From a virus: a stretch of DNA of 36,330 nucleotides. Every line of letters begins with the position of its first letter. Within the stretch, counting starts at the first letter, position 1. Under the pieces are notes generated by a model. The model did no database searches. It was given only the letters and a program-made list of their open reading frames with translations, and was not told the DNA's origin. The position numbers and the translations under genes are program-made. Location of the stretch: IMG/VR virus record IMGVR_UViG_3300046517_000617, positions 1 through 36,330 of that record. One strand, 5' to 3'. Of the stretch, positions 20,701 through 28,415 are shown piece by piece.

Positions 20701-21546
20701 GTTTCTCGTGCTGATGATGAAGAATGGCTTGGTCATTCCGCCCCAGCGGTCAAACCCCCTTGATGGCAAATCTGATAAGGCCGAACCCGAACCGCCATAC
20801 ATGCGGCTGTATATGCCTGAGAAAGCCGCGCCGGAATTGCGAATGTTAGCGCCACCGTCGATTCCAATTTTGTTCGGTAGGGTCGAATCTGATGATGGGC
20901 TGAACACACTTTGATAATCGCCGTTTATTGTTGGATTATTGGTAAGCGCAATTACATTAGTAAGCCCCGATCCATTACCCGCGAAGTTCGTGACGTTGCC
21001 GGTGATGGAGGAGGCTGGAAGATTCGTAACACCGGATCCGTCACCGTAAATGACGCCAGTGGAAGCGATGGATGGCACGCGGAAAATACGGCCCGAGCCG
21101 CCGAGTGCGAGACTGAAGGCGGAAGGGTCGCTCGTCAGGAGATCGGAGAATCCGCCGTTGGCCGTGTTGCCGGAAATTATCAATTGAGCAGAGCTTCCCC
21201 CAGCGGCGGCATTGGTCACAATCACTAAAGCACCATTTGCGCTAACGGTGCCGTAAAACGTATTATTTGTTTGAAGCGACCCATCTTTGACAACGATATG
21301 ATTACCGGGGTCGGTTCCGAATTGGTTCGGGCTTCCGTTGAAAGGTCCGCCGCTGTTATTGAGTGGGAGCCCTGTAGTCGCATCGATATAATTCGTGGCT
21401 ACAACCTGATTCAGATTTGTCCACGATTTATGGTTCCCATCCGCGTCAGTTTGCAGCTGCCCGCGATTGATTGGTGTGCGATTGGTCGTCTGCCCGAGTG
21501 CGCTTACGCACAGAAAAGCCAGCAATAAACTTAAAAGTGTTCTCAT
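17704..21546 (-). CDS. Giant fibre / secreted glycosidase-like protein, 1,280 aa
   Basis: Signal peptide MRTLLSLLLAFLCVSALGQT. Residues 80-205 hold fibre-like repeats (GDGSGVTNLPASSITGNVTN; NGSGLTN). About 265-650 reads as a TIM-barrel glycosidase: FDRWGGMTKPFF, NGYEPWVMIYG, AGIIFQDVNQS (possible nucleophile Asp450) and WMGHFAAVAFFNANPFF. About 655-732 (IWFRQLSDGSKLVLMENS, then a beta stretch ending AFLFRI) matches the C-terminal beta-domain of GH27 alpha-galactosidases. Residues 960-1130 contain YadA-head-like repeats (GNFIGGGFNNSISNS; CIILGGLNNTNSG). Probably a receptor-binding fibre or an exported surface protein. The signal peptide on such a protein is odd. Confidence 0.82.
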   Translation of the reverse strand: MRTLLSLLLAFLCVSALGQTTNRTPINRGQLQTDADGNHKSWTNLNQVVATNYIDATTGLPLNNSGGPFNGSPNQFGTDPGNHIVVKDGSLQTNNTFYGTVSANGALVIVTNAAAGGSSAQLIISGNTANGGFSDLLTSDPSAFSLALGGSGRIFRVPSIASTGVIYGDGSGVTNLPASSITGNVTNFAGNGSGLTNVIALTNNPTINGDYQSVFSPSSDSTLPNKIGIDGGANIRNSGAAFSGIYSRMYGGSGSALSDLPSRGFDRWGGMTKPFFIISTRNAGSTGPGATTITTVTNGARVFATNGYVQAWTNFGVQVAFLLESPGWVTNYRSFEGYLCWNTNRFPLGWVSAGLFGHPYIATNVTTYLRTNGYEPWVMIYGTSLVPATNHWNGVALTYANNSGNTEWDGFGANPFGAGVEYAVTCNPESIHRDISSLYANDIAGIIFQDVNQSQSGYFDQMVRMMQGAILNPYYINQDWSGHQNVDGSWLNYSTVFAQNGRNAKHAMASGMFMAATGGPNPPKYAIDLNAIFNESNDAMAGPSGSGNTGVGWTMNQAKWKSIFLTNAFGFCHPTFAGDGNLYNSWGYNDWMGHFAAVAFFNANPFFMSDSGAANQWGYATGVNFSNLVKTVGYNWIKVNQDVSLNPSVCLSLNTNNSIWFRQLSDGSKLVLMENSRTDNPTNLTVNWSQLGIASNTIANPVDIMTNGYFGIYTNSITWSVPVSSAFLFRIPPQILTDSGTNNGQMFWDSVNNSGWINGQNNMRMVRFYGPSGSVMVGTNVGLFGNANVALSAAASSGGISLALYDSAGNEYDMVRSGVTGNLRIIGPQGDANTGVSIESTSGNGEIIRINGMGFYYCTNTVSSWPTAPLTRGGFGLVNSNSYVYLLQSDPAGIAWTSTNLLGKGEAGVSTGWSLTGNSGLAASSFLGTTDFYPLELRTANRRFLFADMMDAANVMTGGTASQPNAIYTNSTCEGNFIGGGFNNSISNSTAISVILGGDDNHMGTSVRGGIYNSLSSFIPNNSDICTIIGADSSLAGGVGAQKCIILGGLNNTNSGSWSAVIAGQFNKADHNYDLAAGRRSKATHDGVFIWGDSTDADYNDVGQDTFNVRAKSHFMSNSAAASSYFAFTNGTFALGSAVTQGALTTITTNHIQGKSYALLAQNTTAFWAPQGNAVTNIQTSDVDMQSRQAIGTGFKVVGVYFKASQAAGAGQTYTLTVMTNGVATALAPQIAGASATTASQFTSIPITEAAGDSIGIRIVSSATATTNTRFDWDVLYINQ

Positions 21547-21806
21547 GTAAAAATCAGGTAATCCAACTTGTAATTCGCGCTGTCAGTCTCGCCGCTCAAA
21601 TAAAATCGGAAGCCGTCCAAAGATTCCGAATGGGATACCACAGACGCAAAAATGTTCAGTCCGCCAGCGGGTTTTCTTACCCTCACCAATACTTTCGGCA
21701 CCGGGAAAATTCCGGGCGGGATAGTTCCTTCGTAGCTAATGGCAAGGCCGGTAACAGCGCCCGCGATTGCGCCATTTGCAATTGCATATGTACCACACGT
21801 CATCAT
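21543..21806 (-). CDS. Small tail-associated protein with duplicated C-terminal module
   Basis: 87 aa. Its last 45 residues (VRKPAGGLNIFASVVSHSES then DGFRFYLSGETDSANYKLDY) are clearly paralogous to the last 45 residues of the next gene upstream. There the matching text is IRKPAGGFNIYGLVVTDTVT then DGFRVDLSGETDTSTYKLDY. Its head is Gly/Ala-rich. Stop and start overlap its neighbours. Likely a minimal tail-tip or fibre-linked protein carrying a shared beta-rich binding or attachment domain. Confidence 0.75.
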   Translation of the reverse strand: MMTCGTYAIANGAIAGAVTGLAISYEGTIPPGIFPVPKVLVRVRKPAGGLNIFASVVSHSESLDGFRFYLSGETDSANYKLDYLIFT

Positions 21807-22498
21807 TAAAAAATCAGGTAGTAATCGAGCTTGTAAGTGGAGGTATCAGTCTCGCCGGAGAGGTCCACGCGGAAGCCGTCTGATGTAACTGTATCGGTTA
21901 CAACTAGCCCATAGATGTTGAAACCGCCTGCGGGCTTTCGAATGCTCGAAATAACTTGTCTAGGCACCGCCGATAATCCCAGGCCGGAAACCAAAACAGT
22001 ATCAACACCCGCAGGTATAGAAAAGGTGCCGGTCGTATTATTCGGCGAGGGCGTGACAACTAAATCGGAGTCCGCCGCCACACGGTTCCAGATTTTGATT
22101 GGCGTAATGAGGTCGGTTACAGGATAACCAAGAGCATCAAAGATGGTTATTTCCAGCGAGCATGATAACGGGTCGGTGTCCAGCGTGGTAAACAGGTCCG
22201 CAATCGCTTGCGTATTGGTTGCGATGACACCCGCCCACCCCGCTGGCGGGCCCGTAAATGCCGTCCAATTGGTGTTCACCCAATCCATCTCGATACCCGG
22301 CAGGCCGATGCTGACGCGTAGTGAATAGTCGGGGTTGCCGGAGTTTGAATCGTAGGCGCCTACACCGCTAGCCAGATAGATATTCGTCTGAAGAATGTTG
22401 CCCAAAACGAAATCGCGAACCGGAACCGCAGTCGGATTCAGAACCGAAAGCACGATTGAACCGCGCGGCGATAGATTGGGATTGATGATGAGGTTCAT
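21806..22498 (-). CDS. Tail protein with C-terminal RKPAGG module, 230 aa
   Basis: Beta-rich structural protein of unknown family. The N-terminal part (INPNLSPRGSIVLSVLNPTA, VRDFVLGNILQTNIYLASGV) lays out strand-turn-strand repeats. A Pro/Thr-rich linker (VTPSPNNTTGTFSIPAG) leads into the 45-residue module shared with the 87-aa protein. It shares a single base with both neighbours. Its place between tape measure and fibre suggests a distal tail or fibre-attachment protein. Confidence 0.72.
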   Translation of the reverse strand: MNLIINPNLSPRGSIVLSVLNPTAVPVRDFVLGNILQTNIYLASGVGAYDSNSGNPDYSLRVSIGLPGIEMDWVNTNWTAFTGPPAGWAGVIATNTQAIADLFTTLDTDPLSCSLEITIFDALGYPVTDLITPIKIWNRVAADSDLVVTPSPNNTTGTFSIPAGVDTVLVSGLGLSAVPRQVISSIRKPAGGFNIYGLVVTDTVTSDGFRVDLSGETDTSTYKLDYYLIF

Positions 22499-23544
22499 CA
22501 GAACATGGTGAGTTTCGAGATTTGAATGAATTGAGACGCACCATCAAAAGGATTGGTTGGGGTGCCCCCAAGTTGCCCGGGTGAACCGACCCAAACGAAA
22601 ACGCCATCGAAGTTGCTTGGGGTGTCGTAATTGAAAAAGTCCACCCAATCGCCGGGATACCACCATCTGTTACCGCTGTTCACTCCGGCTGTGCCGACAA
22701 ATGCTGAACCGCTTATTATCCAATCGCCCTGAAATTCAGAACCATTCAGGCTGTTATTATCCGCCGGGAATCTGCCTGTGTAATGGTCGCGCTTGTGTTG
22801 GTAAACATCGCCATCGGCACCGGGGGCAATCCCCAAGCCAACTCCAAAGGCTGTTTCTGTCGTAACTTGGACAACGCCTATCGGCAAAATTTCGTCAGGC
22901 ACCGAAGCTGGGAGGCTTGGATACACATATGCGTCATAAATTGAAGCACCGGGATTAGCTGTAAATCTGTGATATTGAATGGACACGGCACCGTCATAAG
23001 CCCCGCCATTGTCCGTGTCTGGAGTTATCTGAACCCAAAATGCGTAATACGATCCATAATTAACACCGCCAACAATTTCTGCCGTTGGATCAAGGAAAAA
23101 CGTTGCCGGTGTAACTATTAGATTTTGATCTGGAAATGCCCCGTCCGAATTTGTTGGCACGAACGGGCTGGAATAGTTTCCCTGATTGAAAGAAGCAAAC
23201 CAGCCAGAAAGCCCCGTACTGAAAAATTGATGAAACCTTGGCCTGATTTCTACCGTTCCGCTTCGCACCTGATAACCACGATGCCCATTTATGTCCACCT
23301 CGCCCGTCGCGTAAATCTTAAACGGATGCATTCCAAGAGTGTTCGCTGACGCCGACGCATCCTTAATCTGAATCGTCATGTTGTTCGGCGTGATCCGAAA
23401 ATCGTCCGAAGTGCCGCGCACAATCTGCGTATTCATCAACGCCTGAGAGCAGGACGCGAACACCTCAGACTGTCGGCGTGTCGGCAATCCCTGCTTGCCA
23501 ATCCCTTTTATCTTCATCCCCGGTCGTATAGGTGCGAATCCCAT
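22498..23544 (-). CDS. Putative distal tail protein, 348 aa
   Basis: Mostly beta sequence with many Gly/Asn/Pro turns. The N-terminus MGFAPIRPGMKIKGIGKQGL is basic. A middle section reads NMTIQIKDASASANTLG then TVEIRPRFHQFF. The C-terminal third is Trp/Tyr/Asp-rich (NRWWYPGDWVDFFNYD). No recognised Dit, Tal or J domain. Position after the tape measure and before the fibre suggests a tail-tip component. Confidence 0.7.
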   Translation of the reverse strand: MGFAPIRPGMKIKGIGKQGLPTRRQSEVFASCSQALMNTQIVRGTSDDFRITPNNMTIQIKDASASANTLGMHPFKIYATGEVDINGHRGYQVRSGTVEIRPRFHQFFSTGLSGWFASFNQGNYSSPFVPTNSDGAFPDQNLIVTPATFFLDPTAEIVGGVNYGSYYAFWVQITPDTDNGGAYDGAVSIQYHRFTANPGASIYDAYVYPSLPASVPDEILPIGVVQVTTETAFGVGLGIAPGADGDVYQHKRDHYTGRFPADNNSLNGSEFQGDWIISGSAFVGTAGVNSGNRWWYPGDWVDFFNYDTPSNFDGVFVWVGSPGQLGGTPTNPFDGASQFIQISKLTMF

Positions 23545-23545
23545 A

Positions 23546-24202
23546 TTATTTCGCTTTCACGTACCGGGTTTCTCTGACGAAGATGTTCCCCATCCAACGG
23601 CTGAACACCGAGGTGTCAACGGTGATCTCCGCGCCGCTCGATACCCAAGCCAAGTATTGTTCGCCGCTCGGTGTTGTCGGCACGTCAGAACCCACTGGCG
23701 TCAACTTGTCCACGTAAGCCGACTGGTACAGCGTGAAGTAATAGAGTTGCTGCGGGATGGTGTTGGCCAAAACAAGCGCCTCATAGGTCGCAAAGCTTCC
23801 TCCGGTGCCGACGAGGTAATAATCGCGTTGAATCCTTAGCGGCGCGTCGATCACTTGCCGGTTGCGTCCAGTCGGATAGCTTGGCAGAGAATCAATCCCG
23901 ATGAAGTTGTAGCTGTAATTTCCGCCCGCATCGGTCCATGAATCTGGAATCTTGGCATATTTCCGAGTCCATTTACGAACGCCAGAGCCGGGGGATTGGG
24001 GCGAACCTTCCTCAACTAAATAATAAGTTGGAAAATCGGGCGAGACGGTATTCAGTGCAGTTGGCGTGAATGAAATCTCATCGCAAAGATAATCCTGTTC
24101 CAAGAGATAGAGCGCCGAAGTGTTTGGCAGCGGCGCAGAGAACCGCGGCGGCCCGTCGATTTGCGGGCTTGACCAGTTGCCGTCTCTGAGAAAGTCGCTC
24201 AT
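23546..24202 (-). CDS. Putative tail-tip protein, 218 aa
   Basis: Beta-rich, aromatic-rich protein (ALYLLEQDYLCDEISFTPTA, FPTYYLVEEGSPQSP, IQRDYYLVGTGGSFATYEAL, SRWMGNIFVRETRYVKAK). ATG overlaps the stop of the tape-measure-like gene (ATGA), and one base separates it from the next. Not recognised as a named family. Likely one of a compact set of tail-tip proteins. Confidence 0.7.
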   Translation of the reverse strand: MSDFLRDGNWSSPQIDGPPRFSAPLPNTSALYLLEQDYLCDEISFTPTALNTVSPDFPTYYLVEEGSPQSPGSGVRKWTRKYAKIPDSWTDAGGNYSYNFIGIDSLPSYPTGRNRQVIDAPLRIQRDYYLVGTGGSFATYEALVLANTIPQQLYYFTLYQSAYVDKLTPVGSDVPTTPSGEQYLAWVSSGAEITVDTSVFSRWMGNIFVRETRYVKAK

Positions 24203-25356
24203 TCGTCTTTGACTTGAAAATTGACCTTCATTCCATCAGTCGGATTGATTATGTCTCCGAGCATCTTATTCAGGTCAGCTATATCGTTTGATGTTTTGTC
24301 CTGAATGTTTTTACTGACGGGAGATTTAATATCGCCAATGCCGTGACTTATGTTCCATTCGTTCAGGCGAGCCGCCTTATCGGCCAACCATTGCTCAGTT
24401 GTAGAGATGGGAGACGTGTTTCCAAATCCGCCGCTGGTTCTAATCGATTGATTTGTTTGATCCAGCGCCATGGACATGTTGTCGAATGCAGAAGTTGCGC
24501 CTGAGAGCCTTCCGCGAGCTGAGGCGGTACGAGCTGCTGCGTTCTTTTTCTCCTCCTCTGTCCTTAGAACAAAATTCTTATTCTGTTCAATGCGACGTTC
24601 GGCCGCCTGGATTTGTTGTTCTAGCGAGCTTCGCGCTGCGTTTTTTGCCATTAGCCCTTCCACCTCGCCCGGGGGCATTCCAGGCACAATGTCATGGTGT
24701 GGCATGTGCTCCAACTCGGCCCGCTGTTTGGACACAAACTCTTCATCAGCCTTAATTAGTCCCTCCGCCCTTGCAATTGATGGACGCCCTGAAATGGAGC
24801 GTTCAGCAGCATTGGCCGCTGATACTTCGTTTCCAGCCGCTGTCTTTTGTGCGTTCAGCGCGAACAAAGCCCGAGATTGCAACCCTTGCGTGACCAAAAG
24901 CTTCTGATGCTCCAATCTTTCTTTATCCACCTTGGACAACTTCTCCGCCGCGCCGACTTGTTTATCCAATAGCGAGAGCTGCTCGTTAAGATTTTCAACC
25001 AGTTTTTCCGCCCCAGACTTATTCTGGCCGTTTTGAAACTTTTGCCAGTCTCGGTCAAAGTCTGCTACCGCCTTTTGAGCCTCTCGCAAGGCATCTTTGA
25101 TATTGATAATTGGTTTGTTGGTTCCCTTTTCCAAGGCATCCGTTCTCGCACCGAAATCGTCGATTGCTTTTTTGAAGAAACCAAATGCAATTGTAGCAGC
25201 GGTGAGTGCCGCACCAACTGGAGAAATCATCGCTTTGAGAGCAATACCGGCGATTGGTGCCTGGTCTGTCAATTCATGCAAAAGCTTTTTGAACTCTCTC
25301 CCGCCGTTACTGGCATGGATAAAGGATTTGTGCGTATCCATCGCGCCGCCCTGCAC
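24199..25356 (-). CDS. Short tape-measure-like protein (start uncertain)
   Basis: 385 aa from a GTG at 25356. Helical, Ala/Lys/Glu/Gln-rich, with long coiled-coil stretches (GAEKLVENLNEQLSLLDKQV, KVDKERLEHQKLLVTQGL, SLEQQIQAAERRIEQNKN) and a hydrophobic stretch near 35-65 (ALKAMISPVGAALTAATIAF). Its site just after a chaperone-like gene is typical of the tape measure, though it is short. The reading frame continues open upstream without a start codon and encodes EEITVRFGADTGPVDRAF, a typical tape-measure start, so the true N-terminus is probably near 25418 after a frame change. Confidence 0.75.
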   Translation of the reverse strand: MQGGAMDTHKSFIHASNGGREFKKLLHELTDQAPIAGIALKAMISPVGAALTAATIAFGFFKKAIDDFGARTDALEKGTNKPIINIKDALREAQKAVADFDRDWQKFQNGQNKSGAEKLVENLNEQLSLLDKQVGAAEKLSKVDKERLEHQKLLVTQGLQSRALFALNAQKTAAGNEVSAANAAERSISGRPSIARAEGLIKADEEFVSKQRAELEHMPHHDIVPGMPPGEVEGLMAKNAARSSLEQQIQAAERRIEQNKNFVLRTEEEKKNAAARTASARGRLSGATSAFDNMSMALDQTNQSIRTSGGFGNTSPISTTEQWLADKAARLNEWNISHGIGDIKSPVSKNIQDKTSNDIADLNKMLGDIINPTDGMKVNFQVKDE

Positions 25357-25414
25357 ACTGCGAAATGCGCGGTCTACGGGGCCAGTATCGGCACCAAAGC
25401 GGACTGTGATTTCC

Positions 25415-25999
25415 TCATTGATTGGACACCTCGCCGTTAATTCGTTGAAGCCGTTCGCTGAGAATCTTTCCAGACCTGCCGCCCACCCGATAGTTCGGAT
25501 CGTGCCGATGCTTCGTGCAGTTCATTAGTTGGTTCTGAATTCGCAATGGCATGTTAAGAATGTATTCGACTGAGTAGCCGTATTCCGAGGCGAGGAAGTC
25601 CACCCGATGCGCCAGCCAACTTGCTATTGGGCCCGGCGTTATTCCTGCCGCCTTGGGACCGCCAGGCGTGTCCTGAATGGTTGCCGCGAAATAATTAGCC
25701 AGTGCCGACAAAGCTTCCCCATAATCCATTCGCAGCATTTTCCAAAAGTGCCGCCACGGTTTTCGCTTCACCGACATGAACCGAATGAAATCCGAAATTT
25801 CCTCGCGGTCTGGCATTCGTTGTCGGGAGAGAACGGGACATTCCAAGCCATCCAAAATGAGCCAATCCCTTGGCGTCATCTGCCGAATCTCAATCCCGCA
25901 AATGTTCGTGGGGAAATTTAGAAACGCGGCGTCTCGAGCGTCATTCTCCGCTTTGACCGCCTCGCGGAACCCCGGAATGTCATAGCGATTGAATTGCAC
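25415..25999 (-). CDS. Tail assembly chaperone-like protein, 194 aa
   Basis: N-terminal half contains ICGIEIRQMTPRDWLILDGL, followed by PDREEISDFIRFMSVKRKPW, a layout like phage tail-assembly chaperones (small alpha/beta start then helices). The rest is helical and basic (GEALSALANYFAATIQDTPG, VEYILNMPLRIQNQLMNC). It directly precedes the tape-measure frame, the usual site of chaperones with programmed frameshifting. Its stop overlaps an ATG at 25418 in ATGA form. Confidence 0.62.
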   Translation of the reverse strand: MQFNRYDIPGFREAVKAENDARDAAFLNFPTNICGIEIRQMTPRDWLILDGLECPVLSRQRMPDREEISDFIRFMSVKRKPWRHFWKMLRMDYGEALSALANYFAATIQDTPGGPKAAGITPGPIASWLAHRVDFLASEYGYSVEYILNMPLRIQNQLMNCTKHRHDPNYRVGGRSGKILSERLQRINGEVSNQ

Positions 26000-26002
26000 A
26001 CG

Positions 26003-26362
26003 TTAAGTAATCACTACAGTGCTGATGGCTGATTTAATGGTGCAGGGAATCGTTGTTTGTCCGGCCTGAGTTTGGGAGACGCCAGTGGAAACGATGTAAC
26101 AAGCACCGTAGACAGTTGATGTGAACGTGGCAAAGTTTGAAGGGATCGGCTGCGTCTCGGAAGACAGTTGCAACGTCATGCTGCCAGTTTTTTCGCCGCG
26201 TGTTTCTTTTCGTCCGCTTGGCAGATTTTGACGGTCAGACCGCAACACCGAATTGCTGCTGGTCGTCATCGAAATATCGATGCAGGTGTAAGTCTGCCCA
26301 CCGATACTCAAGTCCTCCGCTATTCCGGCCCTTACTGAGCCGTCGTTTAAGATGTCGCTCAT
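26003..26362 (-). CDS. Putative major tail (tube) protein, 119 aa
   Basis: Beta-rich protein: GIAEDLSIGGQTYTCIDISM, KTGSMTLQLSSE, FTSTVYGACYIVSTG, TTIPCTIKSAISTVVIT. Short for a siphovirus tube protein, but the position (between tail terminator-like and chaperone-like genes) is where the tube gene lies. No signal peptide. Alternative: a second decoration or head-tail protein. Confidence 0.58.
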   Translation of the reverse strand: MSDILNDGSVRAGIAEDLSIGGQTYTCIDISMTTSSNSVLRSDRQNLPSGRKETRGEKTGSMTLQLSSETQPIPSNFATFTSTVYGACYIVSTGVSQTQAGQTTIPCTIKSAISTVVIT

Positions 26363-26368
26363 AAAGTC

Positions 26369-26749
26369 TTACAGAGGAATTGCCACGATTTGCAGGTTTA
26401 CCGTCGCTGTATCGGCCAATGCGTAAATCGTGGTTCTCGATGTTGGGATGAACGCCCATTCGCCAGCCCTCAGCTTGCAGAACGCGGTCGAACCGGCGAC
26501 AACCGGCGTATTCAAATCTATGTTGACGAAGTTGGTCGCGTCGAGGTTCTTGAGAAACAGATACCCCGGCATCACGGAATCTGCCGCGACCACGAGTGCC
26601 TCCGTAGTTGTGCCGATGGCCTGAACATTGACCGCCGCCGTGCTGCCGGATTGCGTTACGGAATTGGAAGACGAAGCAGAGATGCTGCCCCCGGCGGTGG
26701 TTCCGTTTGCCCAATTAACTACGCCAGAGAATGTAACGGTGTTTGCCAT
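26369..26749 (-). CDS. Structural protein, 126 aa
   Basis: Ala/Ser/Thr/Val-rich beta sequence with a Ser-rich segment (GGSISASSSNSVTQSGSTAA) then strands (VNVQAIGTTTEALVVAADSV, CKLRAGEWAFIPTSRTTIYA). Typical of small virion proteins (decoration or tube-associated). Lies between the tail terminator-like gene and the tube candidate. I cannot say which virion part it builds. Confidence 0.62.
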   Translation of the reverse strand: MANTVTFSGVVNWANGTTAGGSISASSSNSVTQSGSTAAVNVQAIGTTTEALVVAADSVMPGYLFLKNLDATNFVNIDLNTPVVAGSTAFCKLRAGEWAFIPTSRTTIYALADTATVNLQIVAIPL

Positions 26750-26752
26750 AAA

Positions 26753-27259
26753 TTAAGTTAGGAATATTGAGTTTTGTTTTTGTTCGAAAAGGATGCGCAT
26801 AGTGAAGTTGTAAGAGAGGGTTGTGCTGTCCTGGTGCCGGTCGTCTTCGAAAGTTGGCGTTGAACCTGTTTCCTCGATGTGCGCGAGCGAATGCCATTCC
26901 ATAGCGTCGGAAACGGATTGCCGGTGCGACAGCATCAAATAACGGACGGTTCCGAGCAGTCCATAATGGTCTTGGTCCGGGTCGGAGCCGCGGCGGGTAA
27001 CAACCTTCAAATAAAGGGTTCCAGTCCACGAATCCGCCCAACCCGTCGAATCGCTTTGGCGTATCCATCGAGGCACACCGTTCGCCCCCGGAACCTTATT
27101 GCCATTCGTGACAACTTTGATTTCTACACGAGGTGTCGCCAGCCCTTCCGTGGATTGCTGCTTGTTCGGGTCATTCAACCCATTAGCCAACAGCACACTT
27201 GCAACCGCCAGAGTTAGCGCCTTTTCAATCTGATAAATTTCCATCCTTGGCGTGCTCAC
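26753..27259 (-). CDS. Tail terminator / minor tail-like protein, 168 aa
   Basis: GTG start at 27259 overlaps the previous stop (GTGA). N-terminal helix EIYQIEKALTLAVASVLLAN, then strands TPRVEIKVVTNGNK and WTGTLYLKVVTRRGSD. A loop HYGLLGTVRYLMLSHRQ follows, then a final beta part. The alpha/beta order suits tail terminator proteins (lambda gpU class). It comes directly after the neck protein. Similarity is by architecture, not motif. Confidence 0.55.
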   Translation of the reverse strand: MSTPRMEIYQIEKALTLAVASVLLANGLNDPNKQQSTEGLATPRVEIKVVTNGNKVPGANGVPRWIRQSDSTGWADSWTGTLYLKVVTRRGSDPDQDHYGLLGTVRYLMLSHRQSVSDAMEWHSLAHIEETGSTPTFEDDRHQDSTTLSYNFTMRILFEQKQNSIFLT

Positions 27260-28059
27260 GCGGCTTGCCTCAATTCTTGCGGCCTGATGACTTGGCCGGT
27301 TTTCCAGTCGTAAGCGTATCCCTGTAAAATGTATTTACTCTTTTTGCTGATGTTATTGGCGGTTATCCGCATCGCATCGCGCACGATGCGTTCATCATCG
27401 CCAACACCCGCCGCGCGGCTAACGAGCGTTACAGACGGATGATTTTGAACGGAGAGCCCATTGTGAAAATCGCCTTTCGCTCCCTGAACATGGTCCAATA
27501 TCCAACTCGCAACACTTCCGCCGCGGTCAACAATCCATTTCGCCCAAGCGGCCTTTCTTCGTCCAACGTGCGATTTGATTTTATCAGCATAGTCTTGGAA
27601 GTCCTCGAACGAGACGACATAAGGCGCGAACCATGCCGTTCCACCTTTCTTCTTTAGATTGCGAGTCCTGCCCCGACTGTTTCGGTTAGCTTCGTGAAAC
27701 GCCTTCATCCCCGCTCCGGTTGGGTCAATTCTATTCCAAACAAGATGGGTGTGTTTGTCATTGGCGCCTGTCACCCATTGGTCTATGCCGGATACACCGA
27801 ATTGACTGCCAACATCGTTCAGCATATCTGCGCTGACCGGCGTGAAAATCTTCATCAGGTCACGCCCGACCGCGTCCTGCCCTTGTTTCTTTGTTTTCGG
27901 AGGGGTGAATGCAATTATCCGCTTGGCGCATATCAAAGATTCGTTCTCAATCAACCTCGCTGCGTCCCCCGGCTGCCCTCTGCCAATCAATGCATCATGC
28001 AACTGGCCTAACTTATTGTTAAGCACATCGCTTTGCATTGTGACGGTTCCGAAGTCCAT
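27256..28059 (-). CDS. Minor tail / neck protein, 267 aa
   Basis: Start chosen at the ATG at 28059, overlapping the previous stop (TAATG). A longer version to 28089 would overlap by 31 bases. The N-terminal helices (DVLNNKLGQLHDALIGRGQP, ENESLICAKRIIAFTPPKTK) look like lambda gpZ/HK97 gp10-type tail-completion proteins, with the typical L-x-x-x-x-A...(T/S)PP-K pattern. Arg/Lys-rich mid-section, then a helical C-terminus. Role: tail completion at the head-tail joint. Confidence 0.68.
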   Translation of the reverse strand: MDFGTVTMQSDVLNNKLGQLHDALIGRGQPGDAARLIENESLICAKRIIAFTPPKTKKQGQDAVGRDLMKIFTPVSADMLNDVGSQFGVSGIDQWVTGANDKHTHLVWNRIDPTGAGMKAFHEANRNSRGRTRNLKKKGGTAWFAPYVVSFEDFQDYADKIKSHVGRRKAAWAKWIVDRGGSVASWILDHVQGAKGDFHNGLSVQNHPSVTLVSRAAGVGDDERIVRDAMRITANNISKKSKYILQGYAYDWKTGQVIRPQELRQAA

Positions 28060-28415
28060 TAGTTGCTTTTGATGGTTGTGATAAGCCAAGCCTCGCCCGC
28101 ATTGTGAATTTCGGAGACTTCGTAACCCGCATTGTTGTAAAGAACGGGGTCTAGTTTCTTTGGAACTACCCCTCGTAAGTCCAAAGGCACAATGACCCCG
28201 TCGATTGAAATAGTTTTCGTGCTGCCCCGATCCCCTTTGAAGACTTCGATGGTTACAGGAGATCGTGAATTAAACCCGGCGTCCTCCATTACGAATTGCA
28301 TCGGGTTATCATTTACGATGGCCGCAACTTTGCGACCCGCGTACAAGACCAGCTCGCGGCTCGTTTGGACTTCCGCGAGCTGGCCTTCAGTTCTGCATGT
28401 GTCAGCAATGCTCAC
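28059..28415 (-). CDS. Head-tail completion protein, 118 aa
   Basis: GTG start at 28415 overlaps the previous stop by one base (TAGTG). Beta-rich small protein (TSRELVLYAGRKVAAIVNDN, SPVTIEVFKGDRGSTKTISI, AGEAWLITTIKSN) with the look of lambda FII/neck-type connectors. Located between the capsid region and the minor tail gene. Family not proven. Confidence 0.58.
   Translation of the reverse strand: MSIADTCRTEGQLAEVQTSRELVLYAGRKVAAIVNDNPMQFVMEDAGFNSRSPVTIEVFKGDRGSTKTISIDGVIVPLDLRGVVPKKLDPVLYNNAGYEVSEIHNAGEAWLITTIKSN

Noticed and set aside
20098-20914. Plus-strand frames inside the fibre gene
   Set aside because: Shadows of the 1,280-residue minus-strand gene, whose domains and signal peptide are far better supported.
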